Source: Bin5 sp965242905
Lineage (GTDB): Bacteria; Chloroflexota; Anaerolineae; Caldilineales; Caldilineaceae
Direction of reading: 5' to 3'
DNA: 64,000 nucleotides
Assembly (NCBI GenBank): GCA_965242905.1
Contig: CBDETM010000002.1
Coordinates: forward strand, 2,790,001-2,854,000
The notes under the pieces are model-generated. The model ran no database searches and was not told the origin of the DNA. It saw only the letters and a program-made list of their open reading frames with translations. A program made the position numbers and the translations under genes. This document shows, in pieces, positions 17,123 through 24,614 of this stretch (within the stretch, counting starts at the first letter, position 1; every line of letters begins with the position of its first letter).

Positions 17123-18862
17123 ATGATTGATCCCACTAACACGTTAGCAATTTCAATCCATTCCAACCCGGGCGTGTATGCTCTCCTTCTCGGGTCCGGT
17201 CTATCTAGTTCAGCTGGGATCCCCACGGGTTGGAAAATCACACTTGACTTAGTTCGAAGACTCGCAGCCCTAGAAGGCGGAGACGCTGAGGTGAATCCAG
17301 AACGTTGGTTTCGGGAGAAGTTTGACAGGGAACCCAATTATTCCGAACTCCTTGACGGGCTTGCCAAAACCCAGGCTGAGCGACAACAACTGCTGCGCTT
17401 GTATCTTGAACCAAATGAACAAGAGCGAGAACAAGGCCTTAAGCAACCGACCACGGCTCACCGAGCGATTGCAAAACTAACCGAACAAGGTTACTTCAAG
17501 GTCATCATCACAACAAACTTTGACTGCTTAATAGAGCAAGCTCTAGAAGATGCAGGGGTGGTGGCAACTGTCCTGAGTTCCCCTGAACAAGTGGAAGGTG
17601 CTCTTCCTCTTATACATACACGGTGCTGTGTATTCAAAATTCATGGGAGTTATCTTGACACACGCATTCGGAACACACCGGAAGAACTCTCTATCTATCC
17701 TTGCCAATACAATCGGCTCTTGAATCGCATTTTTGACGAATTCGGACTTGTCGTATGTGGGTGGTCAGCAGAATGGGACCACGCGTTGGGTGACGCTATT
17801 TTTCGTGCACCCTCACGTCGGTTTACTACCTTTTGGGCAATACGCGGAACGGTGAACGAAACAGCAAGTCGTTTGATCAAACACCGTGATGCTCAGGAAG
17901 TTTCAATTGCTGATGCCGACAGTTTTTTCCAAAGAGTCCATGAGCATGTCAAGTCTCTAGAGGAGTTTTCGAGGCCTCATCCGCTTTCGACAGGTGTCGC
18001 CGTTGCGAGCCTGAAGAGATACCTTAGTGAACCCAAATACCGAATACGGTTTGTAGATCTTATTGAAGAAGTCGTAGATCAGGTCTTGGAAGTGACAACC
18101 GCTTCGACATTTGCAGTACTAAATGATCAGAATCTAGGAAGTCCAGTAGAAGTTGCGATGGTACAGGCACCTAAGTATGAGGCGGCCTGTTCAACATTGC
18201 TTGCTATGGCAACTATAGGAGGATTTTGGGCCGAAGATGAACATTTCGGCGTTTGGGAACGTGCTTTGGAAAGATTGGCGCTAGCAAACTACCAAGGAAG
18301 TCGCCATTCATTGACTCGTTTAGTGCAGTTGTTACCAGGAGCACTGTTGCTGTATGCTCTGGCGCTGGGTGCGCTCAAAGCAAATCGACTTCGATTCCTT
18401 GGACGTATCTTGGGAACTTACATCGCTATGGATCTGCATGTGTCAATTTCACCTTCCGACAATGAAGGATTTCCTTTGGGACCGTTTGTCGACGGTCGAG
18501 AATACGCTGACCAACCACTCAAGAATCGACTCTTTAATTTGCTGCAGGAACATTCTAAGTCGCTGTTCACTGATCCTGACAGTTACACTTATGTTTTCGA
18601 TAAACTCGAAATACTTTTTTCGTTAGGCTTTGCTTATCGCGGATACCGAAATAACCAATTCCAGTTCACTGTAGGAACATTCCTTTACCGGCAAAGGAAC
18701 AGAGAGCAAATTTTCGAGGAAATTATGGGCTCTCTCGGCAGCTTTCGGGACGCGTCGCCATACGTCAATTCTGGCATTTTTGGTGAAAGAGTCGAAGAGT
18801 GTCAGTGGATTCTAGGTGAATTACAGAAATTTGCGAATGCAACAGTGATGGGAAGAGGATAA
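17123..18862 (+). CDS. SIR2-domain protein, probable NAD-depleting defence effector
   Basis: A 579-residue protein with a SIR2_2 domain over roughly the first 270 residues. The cofactor loop is LGSGLSSSAGIPTGW (about residues 23-37). TTNFD follows at about 129, with the catalytic-type Asn, then KIHGS at about 172, carrying the His expected in NAD hydrolysis. GWSAEWD at about 213 completes the pattern. The C-terminal 300 residues are helical and without a family I recognise, like the variable sensor regions of DSR-type and ThsA-type sirtuins. GC is far below the flanking genes. The start ATG follows AGGTTGA. No partner gene is adjacent, so it may work alone. Confidence 0.85.
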   Translation: MIDPTNTLAISIHSNPGVYALLLGSGLSSSAGIPTGWKITLDLVRRLAALEGGDAEVNPERWFREKFDREPNYSELLDGLAKTQAERQQLLRLYLEPNEQEREQGLKQPTTAHRAIAKLTEQGYFKVIITTNFDCLIEQALEDAGVVATVLSSPEQVEGALPLIHTRCCVFKIHGSYLDTRIRNTPEELSIYPCQYNRLLNRIFDEFGLVVCGWSAEWDHALGDAIFRAPSRRFTTFWAIRGTVNETASRLIKHRDAQEVSIADADSFFQRVHEHVKSLEEFSRPHPLSTGVAVASLKRYLSEPKYRIRFVDLIEEVVDQVLEVTTASTFAVLNDQNLGSPVEVAMVQAPKYEAACSTLLAMATIGGFWAEDEHFGVWERALERLALANYQGSRHSLTRLVQLLPGALLLYALALGALKANRLRFLGRILGTYIAMDLHVSISPSDNEGFPLGPFVDGREYADQPLKNRLFNLLQEHSKSLFTDPDSYTYVFDKLEILFSLGFAYRGYRNNQFQFTVGTFLYRQRNREQIFEEIMGSLGSFRDASPYVNSGIFGERVEECQWILGELQKFANATVMGRG

Positions 18863-19044
18863 TAATAGGAACAAGCATCAGCACAGAATGGGCTATGCTG
18901 GTGCTAATGAAGGAAAGAGAAGCTCCTGCACTGCTGTGGCCGATTCCAGCATTGGGAGTCGAATCCAAGTGAAACGTAGAGCTTGCGAGAATAGGGACTG
19001 CGGAGGAAATTACCTGACTCCCTCTAGGCAACCCGATCGAAAAA

Positions 19045-19069
19045 CCTTGGTATCATTTTGAATGCATTT
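19045..19069. repeat. diverged IS630-like right end downstream of the SIR2-like gene
   Basis: CTTGGTATCATTTTGAATGC followed by ATTTC shares its first ten bases exactly with the right end at 4230-4253, and shows a weaker match afterwards. No TA flank is visible. Alone it is weak; its position on the other side of the SIR2-like gene gives it interest. Confidence 0.35.
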
Positions 19070-19157
19070 CGGTACGCAGGCCATTGCAGCAGCGCGAACT
19101 CCCGCAGTCGCAAAAGCCTGCGCATCGACACGTACGAACTGTAGCGGAGCAGAACCG

Positions 19158-19802
19158 ATGACAGTCGTTATTGCGGCTGACCAAACTGGCGCGCTCGAAC
19201 AGGCCGCCGCCGCAGTGCAGCAGGGCGCCGTAATCGGCGTCCCCACCGATACCGTATACGGCCTTGTTTGCCTTTACAGCGATGCTGCCGCCATCGATCA
19301 GTTGTTCGCGGTCAAGGAGCGCCCGGACCATAAGGCACTGCCCGTCCTGCTCGGTGACGCGGAGCAGGCAAGCGCAGTAGTACGCACGGCCGGCGACCCC
19401 GCGGCCGAGGCCCTCATCGAACGCTACTGGCCCGGCCCCCTCACCCTTGTACTGCCCGCGCGCAGCCACCTGCCCGCCGCCCTCACCGCCGGCGGCGACA
19501 CCGTCGGCGTCCGCCTGCCCGCGCACCCATTTTTGCGCGCCCTCGCCCGACGCGTCGGCCCCCTCGCCTCCTCCAGCGCCAACCGCAGCGGCATCCCCCC
19601 ATGCGCGACAGCCGCCGCCGTCCTCGACCAGCTTGCCGGCCGCATCCCTCTCCTCATCAACGCCGGCCCCGCCCCCCTCGCCCAGTCCAGCACCGTCCTC
19701 GACCTCAGCGGGCCCCAGCCGCAACTGCTCCGGAAAGGCCCGATCGGTCCCGACGAACTGGCCGCGGCCGGAATACACGCTGGAGTCCTCAGTGAGAAGT
19801 GA
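19158..19802 (+). CDS. tsaC: L-threonylcarbamoyladenylate synthase (Sua5/YwlC/TsaC family)
   Basis: The enzyme makes threonylcarbamoyl-AMP from threonine, bicarbonate and ATP for the t6A37 modification of tRNA. It has VIGVPTDTVYGLVCLY, then AVKERPDHKALPVLL with the conserved Lys/Arg pattern, YWPGPLTLVL and SSSANRSG with the S-x-N motif. At 214 residues it is the short form without the Sua5 C-terminal domain. ATG 19158 is preferred over the upstream start at 19062 because family similarity begins there and GGAG precedes it. It overlaps the next gene by 11 bp. Confidence 0.9.
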   Translation: MTVVIAADQTGALEQAAAAVQQGAVIGVPTDTVYGLVCLYSDAAAIDQLFAVKERPDHKALPVLLGDAEQASAVVRTAGDPAAEALIERYWPGPLTLVLPARSHLPAALTAGGDTVGVRLPAHPFLRALARRVGPLASSSANRSGIPPCATAAAVLDQLAGRIPLLINAGPAPLAQSSTVLDLSGPQPQLLRKGPIGPDELAAAGIHAGVLSEK

Positions 19803-21000
19803 ATTACAAGCATCGGGAAGCGAGTCGCAAGCGACCCTCTCTCCTCTCACCTCTTCACTCTCTCCTCTCCTTATAGGTCTCGACGCCTCCCGCAGCCTGC
19901 GCACCCAGCCCACCGGTACCGAATTCTATTCCCGCCAGATCATCGGCCACATGCTCGCCGAGCCCAACGCTCGCTTTGCCTTCCGCCTCTACGCGCCCAC
20001 AACGCCCTCCGCCGAAGCAATGCGAGGCGCCGCCCCGCCCCCGCACGACCAAGGCGCCGTCACCGTCCGCACACTGCCCGGCAAACGCCTCTGGACCCAC
20101 CGCACCCTCGCCTGGGAACTCTGCCTCCGCCCGCCGAACGTGCTCTTCGTGCCCGCCCACGTCGTCCCCTTCCTGCCGCCGCCCCTTCTCCCGTCCACCG
20201 TCGTCACGCTCCACGATATCGGCTATCGCTACTTCCCCCGCTCACATACCCCCGTCCAGCGTCTCTACCTCGATCTCTCCACCCGCTGGAGCGCCGCCGC
20301 CGCAACCCGCATCATCGCCGTCAGCCGTCACACAGCCGGCGACCTGCAGCGCTTCTACGGCGTGCCCGAAGCCAAAATCCATGTCATCCACGAAGCGCCG
20401 GTGCCGCGAACATCCGCTCCCGACCAGGACGCGGCTGCCGCGCCTTCCTACCAGCGTCCCTTCGTGCTCTACGTCGGCACCATCCAGCCCCGCAAAAACC
20501 TCCTCCGCCTGATCGATGCCTTCGCACGCCTCATCCAGCGGCAACAAATCGGCTGGGACCTCGTGCTCGTAGGCCGCTGGGGCTGGCTCAGCCAGGAGTA
20601 CGAACGCCATGCCGCCGCCAAAGGACTGGCCGGCCGCGTCCACTTCCCCGGCTACCTGTCCGACGCCGCCGTGGCCGCGCTCATGCGCAAGGCCCTTTTC
20701 TTCGCCTTCCCGTCCCTATTCGAGGGCTTCGGTCTGCCCGTACTCGAAGCCCAAACCACAGGAGTCGCCGTTATGTGCGCCAAAAACTCTGCCCTGCCCG
20801 AAATCGCCGCGGACGCTGCCCTGCTCGTCGATCCCAAGGACGTCGACGACATCGCCAAGGCCATGCTGCGCCTCAGCCAGGACGAGAACCTGCGGCAGGA
20901 GCTGATCGCCAAAGGCTATGAAAATGTCAAACGTTTTTCGTGGGAAAAAGCAGCCAGGGAGACGCTGGCCGTGCTCGAAGAGGCCGCCGCCAAAAAATGA
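19792..21000 (+). CDS. glycosyltransferase family 4 (GT1-type)
   Basis: The glycosyltransferase N-domain begins at LLIGLDASRSLRTQPTGTEF. The C-domain carries FVLYVGTIQPRKNLLRLIDA and the donor-binding GFGLPVLEAQTTGVAVM, with the E-x7-E-like element of GT4 retaining enzymes. It probably transfers a hexose in exopolysaccharide or cell-envelope synthesis. The frame is open far upstream inside tsaC, but those residues have no family match. GTG 19792 is the best start, adding about 25 residues, partly encoded by a heptamer tract, before the conserved domain. The true start is uncertain. It is coupled to tsaC (11-bp overlap) and to the next gene (ATGA at 20997). Confidence 0.85.
   Translation: MRSELQASGSESQATLSPLTSSLSPLLIGLDASRSLRTQPTGTEFYSRQIIGHMLAEPNARFAFRLYAPTTPSAEAMRGAAPPPHDQGAVTVRTLPGKRLWTHRTLAWELCLRPPNVLFVPAHVVPFLPPPLLPSTVVTLHDIGYRYFPRSHTPVQRLYLDLSTRWSAAAATRIIAVSRHTAGDLQRFYGVPEAKIHVIHEAPVPRTSAPDQDAAAAPSYQRPFVLYVGTIQPRKNLLRLIDAFARLIQRQQIGWDLVLVGRWGWLSQEYERHAAAKGLAGRVHFPGYLSDAAVAALMRKALFFAFPSLFEGFGLPVLEAQTTGVAVMCAKNSALPEIAADAALLVDPKDVDDIAKAMLRLSQDENLRQELIAKGYENVKRFSWEKAARETLAVLEEAAAKK
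19837..19871. repeat. heptamer tract at the 5' end of the GT4 gene
   Basis: Five 7-bp units in exact register, such as CTCTCTC and CTCTCAC. The tract sits directly before the first conserved glycosyltransferase codons, so it either lengthened the protein or replaced the original start region. Confidence 0.75.
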
Positions 21001-21872
21001 GCTCTCCTCGGGAGCAGGGTTGGGCATCAATAAAAATTCTGGGCGTCCGCGTCGACTGCGTCGACTTCCAGCAGACCCTCGACGCAGTCAGCGGCTGGAT
21101 CGCGCAAGCGCAGGCCGAAAAAAGAGCCAAGAGTCGTGAGAAGACTGAGAACACCGGTCCTTCCGCTGACAACCGTTCGGAAGATGAAGTCAGTGGCGGG
21201 CAAACTCACTCCTCGCTGTTCCCCCGCCAGGTCTGCACCGTCAACCCCGAGTTCATCATGACCGCGCGCCGCCATCCCACCTTCGCGCAGGTCCTGGCGG
21301 CGGCCGATCTCTGTACGCCCGACGGTGTCGGCGTGCTCTGGGCCGCACGCCGTGCCGGTGTACGCCTCAACGAACGCGTAACCGGCTCCGACGGCATCCA
21401 CCACATCTGCGAACGGGCCGCGGCACAAGGATGGCGCGTTTTCTTCCTCGGCGCCGCCCCCGGCATCGCCGAGCGCGCCGCTGCCGAACTGGCCCGTCTC
21501 TATCCCGGCCTGTCCGTCGCCGGCACCCACGCCGGCTCACCCGCCGACACCGACTGGCCTGTAATCCGCCAGCGCCTGACCGCGGCGCACGCCGACCTGC
21601 TCTTCGTCGCCTACGGCCATCCCCGCCAGGACATCTGGATTCACCAACACAGAGAGGAGTTGCCTGTCGCCGTCGCCCTCGGCATCGGCGGCGCCTTCGA
21701 CTTCGTCGCCGGCACTGCCCCCCGCGCCCCCCTCTGGCTGCGCCGCCTCGGCCTCGAATGGCTATACCGCCTCGCCCGCCAACCCTGGCGCTTGCGCCGC
21801 ATGGCCGCCCTGCCTCTGTTCGCGTTGCTTGTCCTGCTGCAATGGGCCCGCCGCCGGCCGGCAAACGAATAG
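20997..21872 (+). CDS. WecG/TagA/CpsF-family glycosyltransferase
   Basis: A 291-residue member of the family that transfers N-acetylmannosamine-type sugars to undecaprenyl-linked GlcNAc (GT26). Family segments are ILGVRVDCVDFQQTLDAV, CTVNPEFIMTARRHP, LCTPDGVGVLWAARRAG, VFFLGAAPGIAERAAAEL and LFVAYGHPRQDIWI. A stretch of about 40 charged residues, from AEKRAKSREK to about residue 75, is inserted between the first helix and the VNPE strand. Its DNA contains a heptamer tract (21124-21151). ATG 20997 overlaps the previous stop as ATGA, which fixes this start over the upstream one. The GT4 partner suggests a small envelope polysaccharide operon. Confidence 0.88.
   Translation: MSSPREQGWASIKILGVRVDCVDFQQTLDAVSGWIAQAQAEKRAKSREKTENTGPSADNRSEDEVSGGQTHSSLFPRQVCTVNPEFIMTARRHPTFAQVLAAADLCTPDGVGVLWAARRAGVRLNERVTGSDGIHHICERAAAQGWRVFFLGAAPGIAERAAAELARLYPGLSVAGTHAGSPADTDWPVIRQRLTAAHADLLFVAYGHPRQDIWIHQHREELPVAVALGIGGAFDFVAGTAPRAPLWLRRLGLEWLYRLARQPWRLRRMAALPLFALLVLLQWARRRPANE
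21124..21151. repeat. in-frame heptamer tract inside the WecG/TagA gene
   Basis: Four 7-bp units in register, such as GAGCCAA and GAGAAGA. They encode the RAKSREKTENTG part of the family-atypical insert. Confidence 0.65.
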
Positions 21873-21930
21873 CGCCACCCCTGGTGAGCGCCCATCACCC
21901 GCGGCGAAAAAACCCGATCTCCCCAGACCC

Positions 21931-22716
21931 CTATTCGATATAATCCGGGTCCCCCCGGACAAGGCCTTCCATTCCAGGCGGGACGTCACCAGTAAATAGG
22001 TTGCCGGTGAGATCAAACTCCGTCAGGTTGGACAGCTTTTCCAGGTCGGGTGGGATCCTACCCGTCAATCGGTTATCGGCCACACACAAACTTGCCAGTT
22101 TGGTCAGACTGCACAATTCAGATGGCAACGCCCCTTCCAGCCGGTTGCCAGACAGTTCCAGCACTTCCAGGTCGGTAAGTTTACCCAGTTCGGGCGGGAC
22201 GGATCCCGAAAGCTCGTTGTTATAGAAACTTAAGAGGTACAATTTGGACAGTTGGCCGAGGGTCGGCGGTATGGGACCCGTCAGTCTGTTGTTTCCAAGA
22301 TCCAGTTCGCATAGCTCAGAGAGCCTGCCCAATGTGGGCGGAATCGCCCCTGTCAGGCGGTTGCCGCCGAGACGCAGGACTTGCAGATTCCTGAATCGAC
22401 CTAACGCCGGGGGTATGAGTCCAGTAAGTTGGCTGCCGTCAAGCTCCAACCAGTGCAACGCGGACAGTCTGGCCAGTTCAGCGGGAATCCTTCCGGCTAG
22501 CATCAGCCACGTCAGGTTCAAACCAATTACACGCAGCACTTTCTCCTCTGGGTCGGTGGCGACGCCTTCCCACTCGCTCACCGGCACGCGTCTATCCCAA
22601 TTCAACACGCCGTTCCTGTCCAGGGTACCCTTTACCCTCAGGAGGATGTCAAAGTCCTCTGACCTTCGGGAATGCGTTCCTTTACGCTGCCCTTGCCCTC
22701 TTCTTTGTTCGCTCAT
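21931..22716 (-). CDS. leucine-rich repeat protein of plant receptor-like type
   Basis: A 261-residue protein with about eight LRRs of 23-24 residues between residues 60 and 245. Units such as LCELDLGNNRLTGPIPPTLG have the L-x-G-x-IP plant-specific consensus. The N-terminal part (LLRVKGTL, LNWDRR, EWEGVATD, then VIGLNLTWLMLAGRIP) resembles the LRRNT_2 cap of plant extracellular LRR proteins. No signal peptide, membrane segment or lipobox is visible, so it is probably cytosolic as annotated. LRR stretches of this type bind proteins, and the partner is unknown. Horizontal spread of such repeats among bacteria is known. Confidence 0.85.
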   Translation of the reverse strand: MSEQRRGQGQRKGTHSRRSEDFDILLRVKGTLDRNGVLNWDRRVPVSEWEGVATDPEEKVLRVIGLNLTWLMLAGRIPAELARLSALHWLELDGSQLTGLIPPALGRFRNLQVLRLGGNRLTGAIPPTLGRLSELCELDLGNNRLTGPIPPTLGQLSKLYLLSFYNNELSGSVPPELGKLTDLEVLELSGNRLEGALPSELCSLTKLASLCVADNRLTGRIPPDLEKLSNLTEFDLTGNLFTGDVPPGMEGLVRGDPDYIE

Positions 22717-23146
22717 GTTCCTGCTTGCCCCTGCTTCAGTTCATCTGTCGCGCTCTTGCTCCCCGCTGGCCTTACAACGCAACTGTGAATCGAGGTCCGC
22801 CGGGCAGTTGTGGACTGCCGCGTAACCCCGCCTTTCTCAGTTCCGGCAAACTGCTTGGCACAGAGGAGTTTCCTCCCGACAGTCGGTTCGCTGCAATGTA
22901 CAGAATACTGTGCCCCGCGAGCCCGTGCGAACTGTCCGCAGTCGCCTCCCGTCGGCTGGTCGCCCTAGAGTAGACATACACCGTTCCTGAGATGGCCCCA
23001 ATGACAGCCTCGCCCCTCTTGTCGAACAGTTTGGTCGATTTTGACAAGAGCCCGGCACGCGAAAAAACGCGATATGGCGAATGCAGTTTAGATATGGCGA
23101 GAGGATGCCTGCCATCTGCTTTCCACGCGTATGGCATCGCCGCAAC
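22717..23146. other. gap with a possible decayed LRR fragment
   Basis: A minus-strand frame near 22772-23137 has LYIAANRLSGG and VPSSLPELRKAGLRG, which look like the worn end of an LRR protein. The first 80 residues match nothing I know. It may be a remnant of a duplicate of the adjacent LRR gene. No intact gene is supported. Confidence 0.35.
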
Positions 23147-24463
23147 TCACTCCACCCACGCCGCGACCTGCTCCCCAATCCGCGCCACCGCGCTCGCACC
23201 GTCCTGCTCGCCCGTCAGCACCTGGTTCACCTCGACAAAATAGACCAACGAAATCTCAGTGTAATGCCCGCCCGTCATCGCCGCCGGCCGCGCCACCGCG
23301 TGCTCGGCCAGGCTCTCCACGATCTGCGCTGCCGCCGGGATGCGCGCCTGCACCTCCTCATCTTCGTACAGCACCGCCATCCCCGGCGGCGTACCGTCCG
23401 CCAGCGCCCGCCGCCGCTGCGCCCTCGCGTCCGTAAGACAACGGGCCGCATCCGCCGCCGCATCCTTGTACCGGCTGTAACGGCTGACGCCAATCTGCTG
23501 CCCCCCAACTACGCTCGCATGCCGCGCCTCCGCGCCCTCCCCCCTGGGCAAACGCGTCACGCCGAACCGGTCGCGGACCGGGCTGTCCTCCGCCTGGCCC
23601 AGCCCATACGCATACGGCCAGTTGCGCATGAAAGCAGCATTGCCGTTCTGGAACTGCCAGCGCGCATCCTCCTCCTGGTAGACCGTCACCGCCTCCGGGC
23701 TGATCTCGCCCACCCACGCCGCCGCCATGTCAAGCGCACCGGCCGCGACGTCGTCCAAAGCCAGCCGCCCCTCCGCATCCACGATCAGGCCGCCCCCCAT
23801 ACTCGCCTGCCACTCCAGCGCATTCACCGTCAGACCCTCGTACACATTCCCCTGCCACACGTACCCCCAGAACTCCGCATTGTCGCCCCGCTCCCCCGCC
23901 TGGATCGCCGCCGCCATCTCCTCCAGCTCGCTCCACGTATCCGGCGGCCCCCCGAATCCGTACTTCTCTAGCAGGTCCGTCCGGAAGTAAAGCAGCCCGA
24001 CGTCGCCCATCTGCGGCAGCCCGACCAGCGCTCCGCCCACGCTGTTGTTCTCCAGGTAGATCGGGAAATACTGGCCGCGCTCCGCCGCCATCAGATGCGG
24101 GTTCAGATCCAGCAAATGCGGCGCCAGCGTCCCCGACCAGACCACGTCAAAGTCGATCAGGTCGATGTCGTCCGATTCCGCCGGCAGAAACTGTAGATAA
24201 AGCCCCAACCGGTCCACCGGATTCGCCGGCGCCGGCAGCAGCTCGATCGCTATCCCGACCTCCTTGCCGCAGCGCGCAACGAGCTCCCTGTCCACCGGCC
24301 GCACAAAGGCCGGCCCCATCCAGCGCAAAATCGGCCTCGGCGGCGTCACCGCCACCGTCTCCTCCGCCACCGCCGCGACGCCGTCATCCCCGCCGCAGCC
24401 CGCGCACAGCAGCAACACAAAAAGCAGGACCCCGGCTGCCGCCCATCTACGCCTTTTCCTCAT
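23147..24463 (-). CDS. extracellular solute-binding lipoprotein (family 1, sugar-type)
   Basis: A 438-residue periplasmic binding protein for ABC import, anchored to the membrane by lipid. The signal WAAAGVLLFVLLLCAGCGGD ends in a lipobox with Cys at about residue 20. The body has the SBP_bac_1/8 features IDLIDFDVVWSGTLAPHLLDL, VGLPQMGDVGLLYFRTDLLE, AFMRNWPYAYGL and a C-terminal helical part. ATG 24463 was chosen because the lipoprotein signal starts there and GGGGTGAT lies upstream; the longer frame adds 33 residues with no signal. No permease or ATPase gene is nearby, so it must share a transporter encoded elsewhere. Confidence 0.88.
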   Translation of the reverse strand: MRKRRRWAAAGVLLFVLLLCAGCGGDDGVAAVAEETVAVTPPRPILRWMGPAFVRPVDRELVARCGKEVGIAIELLPAPANPVDRLGLYLQFLPAESDDIDLIDFDVVWSGTLAPHLLDLNPHLMAAERGQYFPIYLENNSVGGALVGLPQMGDVGLLYFRTDLLEKYGFGGPPDTWSELEEMAAAIQAGERGDNAEFWGYVWQGNVYEGLTVNALEWQASMGGGLIVDAEGRLALDDVAAGALDMAAAWVGEISPEAVTVYQEEDARWQFQNGNAAFMRNWPYAYGLGQAEDSPVRDRFGVTRLPRGEGAEARHASVVGGQQIGVSRYSRYKDAAADAARCLTDARAQRRRALADGTPPGMAVLYEDEEVQARIPAAAQIVESLAEHAVARPAAMTGGHYTEISLVYFVEVNQVLTGEQDGASAVARIGEQVAAWVE

Positions 24464-24614
24464 CACGCCAATCACCCCATACCTTCCATCGTCATCTGCA
24501 AGAACACCCAAGGACGCCGGCCGACTCCAACCTGCACTCCCGTGCTCCACCCAAGACCACAATCTGCCCCAGTGAACCCAAAGCCACGCCCTCCCCTACT
24601 CCTTGACGACCTGC

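Noticed and set aside
19447..19791. N-terminal extension of the GT4 frame inside tsaC
   Set aside because: Pro/Ser-rich shadow of the tsaC coding strand with no family similarity; glycosyltransferase similarity starts near 19873.
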